A DNA stretch of 64,000 bases from Streptomyces flavidovirens DSM 40150. GTDB taxonomy: Bacteria > Actinomycetota > Actinomycetes > Streptomycetales > Streptomycetaceae. The stretch is from NCBI RefSeq assembly GCF_000429085.1, contig NZ_AUBE01000027.1, positions 1 to 64,000 on the forward strand, read 5' to 3'. Shown here piece by piece: positions 53,572 through 61,092 of the stretch. The notes under the pieces were generated by a model. It made no database searches, was not told the origin of the DNA, and saw nothing but the letters and a program-made list of their open reading frames with translations. Every line of letters begins with the position of its first letter. Positions within the stretch are counted from its first letter, which is position 1. Made by a program: the position numbers and the translations under genes.

Positions 53572-54866
53572 CGGTCGGCCTCCACGGTCGCGAACAGGGC
53601 GTTCTCCTGGGCGTCGGTGGCGATCCTGGCCGCTTCGAGCCGACCGCGTTCGGCCGGGAACGTCATCACCAGGCCCATGGCGAGGTCACGCAGCGCACGG
53701 CCCACCGGTCCGTCCATGGTGGCCCCCGACGTACCGCAGGCCTTCAACGCGCCCAGCGCCACGTCGAAGCAGGCCTCGGTCACCGAGCCCTTGCCCAGCC
53801 GCCAGTGCGTGAACACCTCGGACTTGGGCCGCAACGGCGGCTCGGAGGTCTCCAGCTCCAACTGGCGCCGCAGCCACAGGTGGGCGGTCTGGAGGTGTTG
53901 CGTCATGTCACCGATGAGGACCTGATGCACGGGGCTGGAGGCGATCGGCCTGCCCGTGTCGGCGAACGTCCGGCGCGTGAGGGTCTCCAGCGTGTGGTCG
54001 TACACCGCCTGCGCCGCGCCCGTGTAGACGGCGGCGATGGCGAGCTGGTTGCCGACGAAGCTGCCGCGGCTGACCTGGAGCATGCGGGTGAACGCGCCGG
54101 GCACGGTGAGGGCCTGGTCCTCGGGCACGAAGACGTCGGCGAGCCGGATGCCGTGGTTGGCGCTGGCGCGCATGCCGAGGCCGTTCCACGGCTCGCGGGA
54201 GGTGACTCCGGGTGCGGTGCGCGGCACGAGGAAGAGGGCCAGCGCGTCAGGCCCTTCCCTGCCTTCCAGCTTGGCGGTGACGAGGTAGGTGTCGGCGACG
54301 CCGGTGGCGCAGCCGAAGGACTTCTCGCCGGAGAGCTGCCAGCCGCCGGGGGCCGGCTTCGCGGTGGTGGCGATGGAGATGTTGGCTCCGGAACTCTTGA
54401 CCGACTCACTGGCGAAGTTGGCGAGCCACCGCCCGGACGCCATCGTCGTCAGCACCCGTTCGGCGAAGGCGGTCACCTCGCCCGCCTCCTCGGGGGCGAA
54501 CAGCCCGGCCTTGATGGCGTCGAGGGGCAACAGCCCGCGCGAGGCGCTGGTGTTGTGGAAGAAGTAGGCAAGCGCGGTGGAGGGGCAGGCGGTGCCCATG
54601 GCGAGGGTCGCCGCCGCCAGGTCCCGCAGCGTCCCGCCGAGACCGCCGTACTCCTCCGGTACGACCAGGCCGAGCAGCCCTGCGTCGCGCAGCAGCGCCA
54701 CATGGCCGACGGGGAACGCGGCGTCGGCGTCGGCCCGGGCGGCCGAGGCCCGCAGGGCGGGCAGGACGGCCTCGACGCGCTCGGCCCGGGCGCGCTCGGC
54801 CGGGGTCATGGCGTCGAGGAGACTTTCGGCGGTCAGGCGGGCAGCGGGTGGTGGGGACGCTGGCAT
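53568..54866 (-). CDS. Acyl-CoA-dehydrogenase-fold flavoenzyme
   Basis: A 432-residue protein of the acyl-CoA dehydrogenase fold: LGLVVPEEYGGLGGTLRDLA, a FAD-binding beta domain with SFGCATGVADTYLVTAKLEG and GMRASANHGIRLADVFVPED, then a four-helix domain. The SxxxS/HGI segment and late C-terminus (ALGALKACGTSGATMDGPVG) resemble group-D flavin monooxygenases of the DszC/HpaH type as much as true dehydrogenases. The neighbouring flavin reductase would supply FMNH2 and supports a monooxygenase role. First gene of the operon; 187 bases of repeat-rich DNA separate it from the reductase. Confidence 0.85.
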   Translation of the reverse strand: MPASPPPAARLTAESLLDAMTPAERARAERVEAVLPALRASAARADADAAFPVGHVALLRDAGLLGLVVPEEYGGLGGTLRDLAAATLAMGTACPSTALAYFFHNTSASRGLLPLDAIKAGLFAPEEAGEVTAFAERVLTTMASGRWLANFASESVKSSGANISIATTAKPAPGGWQLSGEKSFGCATGVADTYLVTAKLEGREGPDALALFLVPRTAPGVTSREPWNGLGMRASANHGIRLADVFVPEDQALTVPGAFTRMLQVSRGSFVGNQLAIAAVYTGAAQAVYDHTLETLTRRTFADTGRPIASSPVHQVLIGDMTQHLQTAHLWLRRQLELETSEPPLRPKSEVFTHWRLGKGSVTEACFDVALGALKACGTSGATMDGPVGRALRDLAMGLVMTFPAERGRLEAARIATDAQENALFATVEADR

Positions 54867-54922
54867 GGGTGCGGCTCCTCACTGGCTTCGGGTGCCTCGG
54901 GTGGGGCGTTCGGCGCACGGTC

Positions 54923-55047
54923 CGTACGGCGCACGGCGTGCTGCGTACGGCCGCGAGGCGTAGGTCCGTACGGGCGTACGGGCGTACGGGATACGTCGTA
55001 CGGCGCACAGCGCGTGGTGCACGCCGCACCGGGTACGGCGCACGGCG
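54923..55047. repeat. Degenerate GTACGG-type repeat region
   Basis: Seven copies of GTACGG within ~125 bases, several in a GTACGGCGCAC context, fill the gap between two genes of the same strand. The repeat has no open frame. Confidence 0.7.
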
Positions 55048-55052
55048 TTCGG

Positions 55053-56345
55053 TCAGGGGACGGCGGGCCGGACGGGGCCGCCGCGCCGTCTCCCGTACCG
55101 CAGGGTGTGCAGCTCGTTCAGGCAGGGGCGCAGGGCCTCCCTCTCCACCGGCGTCTCGACGCCGAGCCGCGAGCACAGCAGCACCAGGCGTTCGGTGGGC
55201 AGCAGTCCGCCGCAGCCGGCGAGGCCGGTGTCGAAGTCCCTGACGCCGTTCTTCATCGCGGTGAGTGCGTTGACCAGCCCGAGTCCGTGGTGGTCGCGCA
55301 GGGCGAGCCGCAGCCGGGCGTCTCCCGCCTGCGGTACGGCGTCCTGGAGCAGCCTGCGCAGATGGCGTGGCGAGCCGTCCTCGCGGTCCTCACCACCTCG
55401 GGGCCCGGCTTCGTCCAGCGCGATCTCGCCGCAGCCCGCCTCCCGCAGGGCGCCGATGGTGTGCAGTACGGCCCGGCCCCGCGCGGGATCGAGGGCGTCG
55501 TCGACGCGGCCCACGACCGCGGTGCCCGAGCCGGCCACGGCGGCGACGACGGAGGCGGCCGTGGCGGCTGTGCCGTCCGCCGCCACGGTCACCTCCACCG
55601 CCCGGCAGCCCGCGGCGGCCTCCGCCGCCTCGGCGGCGTTCCTCACCCGGACCGAGACCGGCTCCGGCAGGGCGGGGGAGCGGCGTAGCTCGTCGCGGGG
55701 CAGTCGTACCCGCACACCGGCGGCGCGGACGGCGGCCGTCAGCCGCGCCGCGCGCCGCCGGTTCCCCGCCTCCGCCGCCAGCGTGCGGGCCAGCTCCGTG
55801 TCGGCAACCGTGACGCTCTCCGGCAGGGGATCGGCGAGCTGGCCCCAGGAACGGGAGTGGAACAGCAGCGGGGAGGTGATGCGGGGCACTCCGGCGGCGA
55901 TGACCTCGCCCACGAAGATGGTGTGGTCCCCGCCCGGGTAGGCGTGGCGTACCCGGCAGTCCACCCAGGCCGTGGCGTCGGCGAGCACCGGACTGCCGGT
56001 GGCGCCCGGAAGCCAGTCGCCTTCGGCGAACCGGTCGGTGACGCCCGGTGTCAGCCCGGCGAACCGGCGGCCGAGTCCGATGTGGTCGCGCCCCAGCACG
56101 TTGACGGCGAAAACACCGTGCCGCGCGACCAGTTCGTGGGAGCGAATGCGGCGGTCGAGGCAGACCAGAACGAGCGGAGGATCGAGACTGACGCTGCTGA
56201 AGGAGCTCGCCGTCATCCCGTGGCGCAGGCCGTCGCGTCCGGCGGTGGTGATGATGCCGACTCCGCTCGGCCAGCGGGCCAGCACCCGGCGGAAGGTCGT
56301 CCCGTCCACGGCGGTACCGGTGTCCATGGCCACTTCCGCCCCCAT
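55053..56345 (-). CDS. Flavin reductase fused to an HMG-CoA-lyase-like domain
   Basis: A 430-residue protein. Residues ~15-175 are a flavin reductase domain: FRRVLARWPSGVGIITTAGR, GMTASSFSSVSLDPPLVLVC, HELVARHGVFAVNVLGRDHI, which supplies reduced FMN/FAD. Residues ~210-420 look like the TIM barrel of HMG-CoA lyases: GEIALDEAGPRGG, LRLALRDHHGLGLVNALTAM-KNGVRDFDTGLAGCGG. The metal-binding HxH of true lyases (CHFH in the gene at 58059) is replaced by ALRDHH, and the GGCPFAP loop is lost, so the second domain is likely inactive as a lyase. AGGAAG precedes ATG 56345, and a regulon site lies 15 bases up. Confidence 0.8.
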   Translation of the reverse strand: MGAEVAMDTGTAVDGTTFRRVLARWPSGVGIITTAGRDGLRHGMTASSFSSVSLDPPLVLVCLDRRIRSHELVARHGVFAVNVLGRDHIGLGRRFAGLTPGVTDRFAEGDWLPGATGSPVLADATAWVDCRVRHAYPGGDHTIFVGEVIAAGVPRITSPLLFHSRSWGQLADPLPESVTVADTELARTLAAEAGNRRRAARLTAAVRAAGVRVRLPRDELRRSPALPEPVSVRVRNAAEAAEAAAGCRAVEVTVAADGTAATAASVVAAVAGSGTAVVGRVDDALDPARGRAVLHTIGALREAGCGEIALDEAGPRGGEDREDGSPRHLRRLLQDAVPQAGDARLRLALRDHHGLGLVNALTAMKNGVRDFDTGLAGCGGLLPTERLVLLCSRLGVETPVEREALRPCLNELHTLRYGRRRGGPVRPAVP

Positions 56346-56360
56346 GTCGCTTCCTGCGTC

Positions 56361-56385
56361 GTTTCGTCTTGCGAAACAGTGTCAC
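56361..56385 (-). promoter_or_regulatory. Predicted IclR-regulon site 4
   Basis: Minus strand: GTGACACTGTTTCGCAAGACGAAAC. It keeps the GTTTCGC-A-GA--GAAA pattern of the other sites with a weaker left half (GACAC for GAAAC), 15 bases before the reductase-fusion start. Confidence 0.5.
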
Positions 56386-56447
56386 GCACACCGTAATGAC
56401 ATGCCGGAGTGGGCGTCAAGGGACCTGCGATACGTGGCCGGGGGAGT

Positions 56448-56464
56448 GTTTCCCATGGGGAAAT
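56448..56464. promoter_or_regulatory. Palindrome before the IclR gene
   Basis: GTTTCCCATGGGGAAAT: TTTCCC-AT-GGGGAAA forms an inverted repeat about 77 bases before the IclR start and resembles the GTTTCCC half of the regulon sites. Probably autoregulatory. Confidence 0.5.
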
Positions 56465-56540
56465 CGCCCCCTATGCTGGTCCCAGGTCGGCGGAGTCGCC
56501 CCGGCCGGCTCAGCACGCCCGCACCACACCGGGGGACACC

Positions 56541-57326
56541 GTGACCGACGAGAACAGCAGCAGGTCGATCGCAGCGGTCGAGCGCGCCATGGACGTCCTG
56601 CTCCTCTTCGGCCGCGCGGGACGCCCCGACCTCGGCGTCACCGAGATCGCCCAGGAGCTGGGGATCACCAAGGCCGCGGTGCACCGCATCCTCACCGCAC
56701 TGCGCAACCGCGACCTGATCATCACCGACTCCGTCACCCGCCGGTACGCCCTCGGCCCTGCGGCCATCTCGCTCGGCCGCGCCTACCTGGCCCGCACCGA
56801 TCTGCGGATCCTCGCCGCACCCGAACTGCGGCGCCTGGCGGACGAGTGCGGCGAGACGGCCACCCTGTCCATCCGGCGGGGAGACACCCGGCTGTACGTC
56901 GACCAGGTGGTGCCCGTCCAGGAGTTGAGGATGGAAGTAGCCCTGGGCATCCCCTTCCCGCTGCACGCGGGCAGCTCGTCCAAGGCCATGCTGGCCTTCC
57001 TGCCGGAGGCCGAGACCGACGCGTACCTCGACCGGCACCGGCTGGAGCCGCTGACCGACCGGACCGTCACCGATCCCGCGAAGCTGCGCAAGGAGCTCGC
57101 CGCCATCCGGCGCCGTGGTTACGCGACGTCCGTCGGGGAGCGCGAGGTCGGCTCGGCCTCCATCGCCGCTCCCGTGCTCGGGCACGACGGCCATGTCATC
57201 GCCGTCCTGAGCGTCGCCGGTCCGCAGACCCGCTTCAAGCCCCGCATGGGCGAATGCGCGCCCCTGCTGATCGAGGCGGCCGAGCGGCTGTCGGCCGAGT
57301 TCGGCTACCGGCCCGCCGCCGACTGA
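56541..57326 (+). CDS. IclR-family transcriptional regulator
   Basis: A 261-residue regulator: N-terminal winged HTH SIAAVERAMDVLLLFGRA, LGVTEIAQELGITKAAVHRI-LTALRNRDLI (~30-62), then the GAF-like ligand domain with ATLSIRRGDTRLYVDQVVPV, LHAGSSSKAMLAFLP and SVAGPQTRF. GTG 56541 is used because GGGGGAC precedes it and the HTH begins soon after. IclR proteins repress or activate catabolic operons in response to small aromatic or organic acids. Its position between the lyase/transferase and reductase operons, and the shared GAAAC-N3-GTTTC sites, make it the likely controller of the whole cluster. Confidence 0.93.
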   Translation: MTDENSSRSIAAVERAMDVLLLFGRAGRPDLGVTEIAQELGITKAAVHRILTALRNRDLIITDSVTRRYALGPAAISLGRAYLARTDLRILAAPELRRLADECGETATLSIRRGDTRLYVDQVVPVQELRMEVALGIPFPLHAGSSSKAMLAFLPEAETDAYLDRHRLEPLTDRTVTDPAKLRKELAAIRRRGYATSVGEREVGSASIAAPVLGHDGHVIAVLSVAGPQTRFKPRMGECAPLLIEAAERLSAEFGYRPAAD

Positions 57327-57350
57327 CCGGAGAGGTCGTTCCCCACGCCC

Positions 57351-58046
57351 TCACAGGTTCGCCCCCGGCTTCAGCACGCCCAGCACCGCCGCGCCCAGTA
57401 CGCAGCCCCAGATGGTCACCACGTACGGGACGCAGCCGTCCACCGCCCGCCGCAGCGCCCGTTCCGTCCCCGGCGTCGAGCCCCCCGCACCGAGGGCCGC
57501 AAAGGCCGGGCCGAACGGCCGCAGGGTCAGCCGGATGCCGAGCCCGCACGCGATGGCGGCGGCGTACAGCGCGACCTTCGCCCCGAGCCAGCGCGGCTCG
57601 GTGTCCACCCCGAAGGGCTCGGGGACGCTCAGCGTGTACGCCGCCACGCCCAGCAGCGCCGCCGTCACGGCGATCCGGGCGGTCCAGTCGGCGCGCCGCA
57701 CCCAGGGGCGCCGGCCCGGATGGTGGTGATCCGCGACCGTCAGCCACAGCCAGCAGGCGGCTCCCGCCCAGGCAGCCGCCACCGTCCACCCGTTGAGCAG
57801 CGATTCGGCGCCGTGCGGCTCCAGCGCCATGAGGGTCACGCCGCTGGGCAGGAACAGCACCAGGCAGATCTTCGGACCGAGGTCGAGGATCCCCATGATG
57901 CGCAGGGCGGTGGCGCGGGCCGCGAACGGCAGCTCCGCGCGCAGGACATAGCGGCTGGAGACGTAGACCCCCAGGTCGCCACCGAGCCAGAAGACGAACA
58001 GGACGAGGTGGAGCAGGATCCACCAGCCGTGCGGATGCGCGCCCAT
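57351..58046 (-). CDS. Integral membrane protein
   Basis: A 231-residue protein with about six helices (GWWILLHLVLFVFWLGGDLG, LDLGPKICLVLFLPSGVTLM, WTVAAAWAGAACWLWLTVAD, VTAALLGVAAYTLS, VALYAAAIACGLGI, VVTIWGCVLGAAVLGVL). His residues at both ends of the first helices (HPHGWW, ILLHLV) are reminiscent of haem-binding cytochrome-b-like or CopD-like proteins. It starts 12 bases after the HMG-CoA lyase stop and would be co-transcribed. Confidence 0.75.
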   Translation of the reverse strand: MGAHPHGWWILLHLVLFVFWLGGDLGVYVSSRYVLRAELPFAARATALRIMGILDLGPKICLVLFLPSGVTLMALEPHGAESLLNGWTVAAAWAGAACWLWLTVADHHHPGRRPWVRRADWTARIAVTAALLGVAAYTLSVPEPFGVDTEPRWLGAKVALYAAAIACGLGIRLTLRPFGPAFAALGAGGSTPGTERALRRAVDGCVPYVVTIWGCVLGAAVLGVLKPGANL

Positions 58047-58058
58047 GGTGTTCCTCCC

Positions 58059-59018
58059 TCACGCCTCGTCGTCGTCGTCGTCGCCGCCGGCGCCGGCGAT
58101 GGTGGGGAAACCGCCCGCGCGTCCCAGGAGTGCGGGCGCCCCGCGCCCGAGCAGCGCGCCCAGCCACGTGCCCGTGGCAGAGGCGGCCTCCAGATCGATC
58201 CCCGTTCGTGTCCCCATCCGCTCCAGCAGATAGACCAGGTCCTCCGTCGCGATGTTGCCGGTCGCCGCCGGGGCGAAGGGGCAGCCGCCGAACCCGCCCA
58301 GGGACGCGTCGAGCCACGCGGCTCCCGCGGCGACGGCCGCCACGGCGTTCGCGTACCCGGTGTTGCGTGTGTTGTGGAAGTGGCAGCGCAGCGGAACACC
58401 GGGCGCGGCCTCCCGGACCGCGTGCAGCAACCGGGTCACCGCGTCCGGCGCGGCGACGCCGATCGTGTCCGCGAGGACGATCTCCGCGGCCCCGGTCGCG
58501 GCACCACGGTGCGCGATCTCCACGACGCGTTCCTCGGGCACCTCGCCCTCGAAGGGACAGCCGAACGCGGCCGCGATCGTCAGCGTCGGGGAGACGACGG
58601 CCGTGTGCGCGGCCTTCGCGATGTCCGCCCACGCGCCGAGGGCCTCCTCGGTGTCCACTCCCTGGTTGCGGCGGCAGAAGGAATCCGTGGCCACCACCAC
58701 GCAGTTGACCTCGTACACGCCTGCGTCCACCGCCCGCGCGAGCCCCCGCCTGTTGAGCACGAGACCGCTGTAACGCACCCCGTCCGGACGGGGCAGGAGC
58801 GCCATGACCTCCTCGGCCCCCGCCATCTGCGGCACGCGGTCCGGGCGGACGAAGGCCACCGCCTCGATCCGCCGCGCGCCGGCCGCCACGGCGCGGCGTA
58901 CCAGCTCCGCACGCATCTCGGGGGCGAGGGTGGCGCTTTCGTTCTGCAGGCCGTCGCGGGGTGCGACCTCCACCACGCCGACGGAGCGGGCGGGCACGTC
59001 CACCGATGAGTTCTCCAT
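58059..59018 (-). CDS. HMG-CoA lyase family protein
   Basis: A 319-residue DRE-TIM metallolyase. Seen are EVAPRDGLQNESATL (the DGLQNE with catalytic Arg-Asp), CHFHNTRNTGYANAV with the metal-binding HxH, and FGGCPFAPAATGNIATEDLVYLLE with the catalytic loop Cys. So it is complete and active-looking, unlike the fused domain at 55053. It cleaves 3-hydroxy-3-methylacyl-CoA type esters to acetyl-CoA plus a keto acid. ATG 59018 is preferred; 59027 is also in frame. A regulon site lies 22 bases upstream. Ends with an Asp-rich tail. Confidence 0.9.
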   Translation of the reverse strand: MENSSVDVPARSVGVVEVAPRDGLQNESATLAPEMRAELVRRAVAAGARRIEAVAFVRPDRVPQMAGAEEVMALLPRPDGVRYSGLVLNRRGLARAVDAGVYEVNCVVVATDSFCRRNQGVDTEEALGAWADIAKAAHTAVVSPTLTIAAAFGCPFEGEVPEERVVEIAHRGAATGAAEIVLADTIGVAAPDAVTRLLHAVREAAPGVPLRCHFHNTRNTGYANAVAAVAAGAAWLDASLGGFGGCPFAPAATGNIATEDLVYLLERMGTRTGIDLEAASATGTWLGALLGRGAPALLGRAGGFPTIAGAGGDDDDDEA

Positions 59019-59040
59019 GCGCCGCATTCTGCCCCGTCGA

Positions 59041-59065
59041 TTCCTCTAGCGAAACGGTGTTTCCC
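59041..59065 (-). promoter_or_regulatory. Predicted IclR-regulon site 5
   Basis: TTCCTCTAGC-GAAAC-GGT-GTTTC-CC (plus strand), a perfect GAAAC-N3-GTTTC core between divergent HMG-CoA lyase and CoA-transferase genes. On the plus strand TACACT (59071-59076) is a -10 that would start RNA near ATG 59084. Confidence 0.75.
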
Positions 59066-59077
59066 AAAACTACACTC

Positions 59078-60277
59078 ATGGACATGACTGGACCTCTGTC
59101 CGACATCCGTGTCCTGGAGACCGGCACTCTGCTCGCCGGCCCCTTCTGCGGCCAACTCCTCGGTGACCACGGTGCCGAGGTCATCAAGCTGGAAGATCCC
59201 GGCCGCGGCGACCCCATGCGCGAGTGGGGGCGTGAACGCCCCTACGGAAAATCGCTGTGGTGGCCCGTCGTCGCCCGCAACAAGAAGTCCGTCACCTGCA
59301 ACCTGCGCCACCCCGACGGCCAGGCCCTCGCCCGCGAACTCGCCTCCCGGGCCGACGTCCTGGTCGAGAACTTCCGCCCCGGCACCCTGGAACGCTGGGG
59401 CCTCGGCCACCAGGAGCTCGCCGCCCTCAATCCCCGCCTCATCGTCGTCCGCGTCACCGGCTACGGGCAGAGCGGACCGTACGCGTCCCGCGCCGGCTTC
59501 GGCTCCATCGGCGAAGCCATGGGCGGCATCCGGCACATCACCGGCGAGCCCGACCGGCCCCCGTCCCGTACCGGCATCTCCCTCGGCGACGCACTCGCCG
59601 GCACCATGGCCGCGTACGGTGCCGTCATGGCGCTGCACGCCCGGGAACGCACCGGCACGGGCCAGGTCGTCGACTCCGCGCTGTACGAAGCCGTCCTCGC
59701 CTACATGGAGTCCCTGCTGCCCGAATGGGAGATCGGCGGCTACCAGCGCGAACGCACCGGAGCAGTCCTCCCCAACGTGGCACCCAGCAACGCCTATCCG
59801 ACCGCCGACGGCGCCACCGTCCTCATCGCGGCCAACCAGGACACCGTCTTCCGGCGCCTCACCGAGGTGATGGGCCGCGAAGACCTCACCGACAATCCCC
59901 ACTACGCCACCCACACGGCGCGCGGCGCGCACCAGCGCGAACTCGACGACCTCATCACCGCCTGGACCGCACAGCAGCGGTCCGAGGACCTGCTCGAGGC
60001 CCTGCACCGGGCAGGGGTCCCGGCCGGCAAGACGTACACCGCCGCCGACATGTTCACCGACCCGCACTTCGCCGCGCGCCGGGCCATCGTGCGCGTACCG
60101 CACCCCGACTTCGGCGAGATTTCCATGCAGAACGTCGTACCCCGGCTGTCCGCCACACCCGGATCCGTCCGCTGGGCCGGCCCGGCCCTCGGCGAGCACA
60201 ACGACGAGATCTACGGGCGGCTGCTCGGCCTGAGCGAGGAGCGGCGCGAGAAGCTCGCCGCCGAGGGGGTGATCTGA
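59078..60277 (+). CDS. CaiB/BaiF-family CoA-transferase
   Basis: A 399-residue (or 397 from ATG 59084) class III CoA-transferase: DIRVLETGTLLAGPFCGQLL, DHGAEVIKLEDPGRGDPMRE, SRADVLVENFRPGTLERWGL (with the ENFRPG motif) and RTGISLGDALAGTMAAYGAV with the catalytic Asp. There is no ribosome site; the -10-like TACACT ends only a few bases before, so a leaderless message starting at ATG 59084 is likely. It moves CoA between organic acids, or racemises 2-methylacyl-CoA as in AMACR. With the divergent lyase it probably activates and then cleaves a branched hydroxy acid. Confidence 0.9.
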   Translation: MDMTGPLSDIRVLETGTLLAGPFCGQLLGDHGAEVIKLEDPGRGDPMREWGRERPYGKSLWWPVVARNKKSVTCNLRHPDGQALARELASRADVLVENFRPGTLERWGLGHQELAALNPRLIVVRVTGYGQSGPYASRAGFGSIGEAMGGIRHITGEPDRPPSRTGISLGDALAGTMAAYGAVMALHARERTGTGQVVDSALYEAVLAYMESLLPEWEIGGYQRERTGAVLPNVAPSNAYPTADGATVLIAANQDTVFRRLTEVMGREDLTDNPHYATHTARGAHQRELDDLITAWTAQQRSEDLLEALHRAGVPAGKTYTAADMFTDPHFAARRAIVRVPHPDFGEISMQNVVPRLSATPGSVRWAGPALGEHNDEIYGRLLGLSEERREKLAAEGVI

Positions 60278-60278
60278 C

Positions 60279-60998
60279 GTGGAGGCGGCGTCCGGCGGCC
60301 TGGACGCGGCATCCGGCGCTCCGGACTCGGCCGGTGGTCCGGACGCGGCCGGTGGTCTGGACGAGGACTACCGGACCGCCGGATTCGGCCGACGTATCGG
60401 CTGGGGAGAGCGGCCCGCCGTCCTGCTGGTCGATCCGGTACATGCCTACGCCGACCCCGACTCCGCACTCTTCCTGCGGACGGCGGCCGATGCCCTCGCC
60501 GCCATGGAACGCCTCGCCCGCACCGCCCGGGAGGCCGGCCTGCCGGTGGTCTTCACCGCCGTGCGCTACGACCGCGAACCGGCCTTCCATGTCCCGCACT
60601 TCCACCGCAAGGTTCCCGGGCTCGACGCCTTCCGCGCGAAAAGCCCGCACGCCCGCTTCACCGCGGTGTGCCCGCCCCTCCCCGGCGACGACACGGTGTA
60701 CAAGCACTACCCGAGCGCCTTCTTCCGCACCGGACTGCACGACAGGCTGACGTCGTACGGCGTGGACACCGTCGTCATCGGAGGGTTCTCCACCAGCGGA
60801 TGCGTCCGCGCCACCGCGCTCGACGCCCTCCAGCACGGTTTCCGGCCCCTCGTCGTACGCGAAGCCGTCGCCGACCGCGACCCCGCGCCGCACGAGGCGA
60901 ACCTCTTCGACCTCGACGCCAAGTACGCCGATGCCGTGGGCCTCGACGAAGCGTGCGCCGCGCTCGGAGGAGTGAGTCCGGGGGAATCGCCGAGGTAG
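60279..60998 (+). CDS. Isochorismatase-fold amidohydrolase
   Basis: A 239-residue cysteine hydrolase: Asp in AVLLVDPVHAYADPDS (~46), Lys in DDTVYKHYPSAFFRT (~145) and Cys in VIGGFSTSGCVRATALDALQ (~175), the triad of the N-carbamoylsarcosine/maleamate amidohydrolase group. The first ~35 residues are a Gly/Asp/Ala-rich repeat not found in relatives. GTG 60279 begins one base after the CoA-transferase stop. With a maleate-isomerase-like gene in the cluster, a maleamate-type amide is a sensible substrate; inferred. Confidence 0.9.
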   Translation: MEAASGGLDAASGAPDSAGGPDAAGGLDEDYRTAGFGRRIGWGERPAVLLVDPVHAYADPDSALFLRTAADALAAMERLARTAREAGLPVVFTAVRYDREPAFHVPHFHRKVPGLDAFRAKSPHARFTAVCPPLPGDDTVYKHYPSAFFRTGLHDRLTSYGVDTVVIGGFSTSGCVRATALDALQHGFRPLVVREAVADRDPAPHEANLFDLDAKYADAVGLDEACAALGGVSPGESPR

Positions 60999-61092
60999 GC
61001 CCTTGTCCGAGTACGCGCCCTGGGCGCCGTCGAGGTCTCCGACTGTCCGGCAGTGCAGCTGGAGGTTCAAAAGGGGCTGTTATAAGGGGCTC

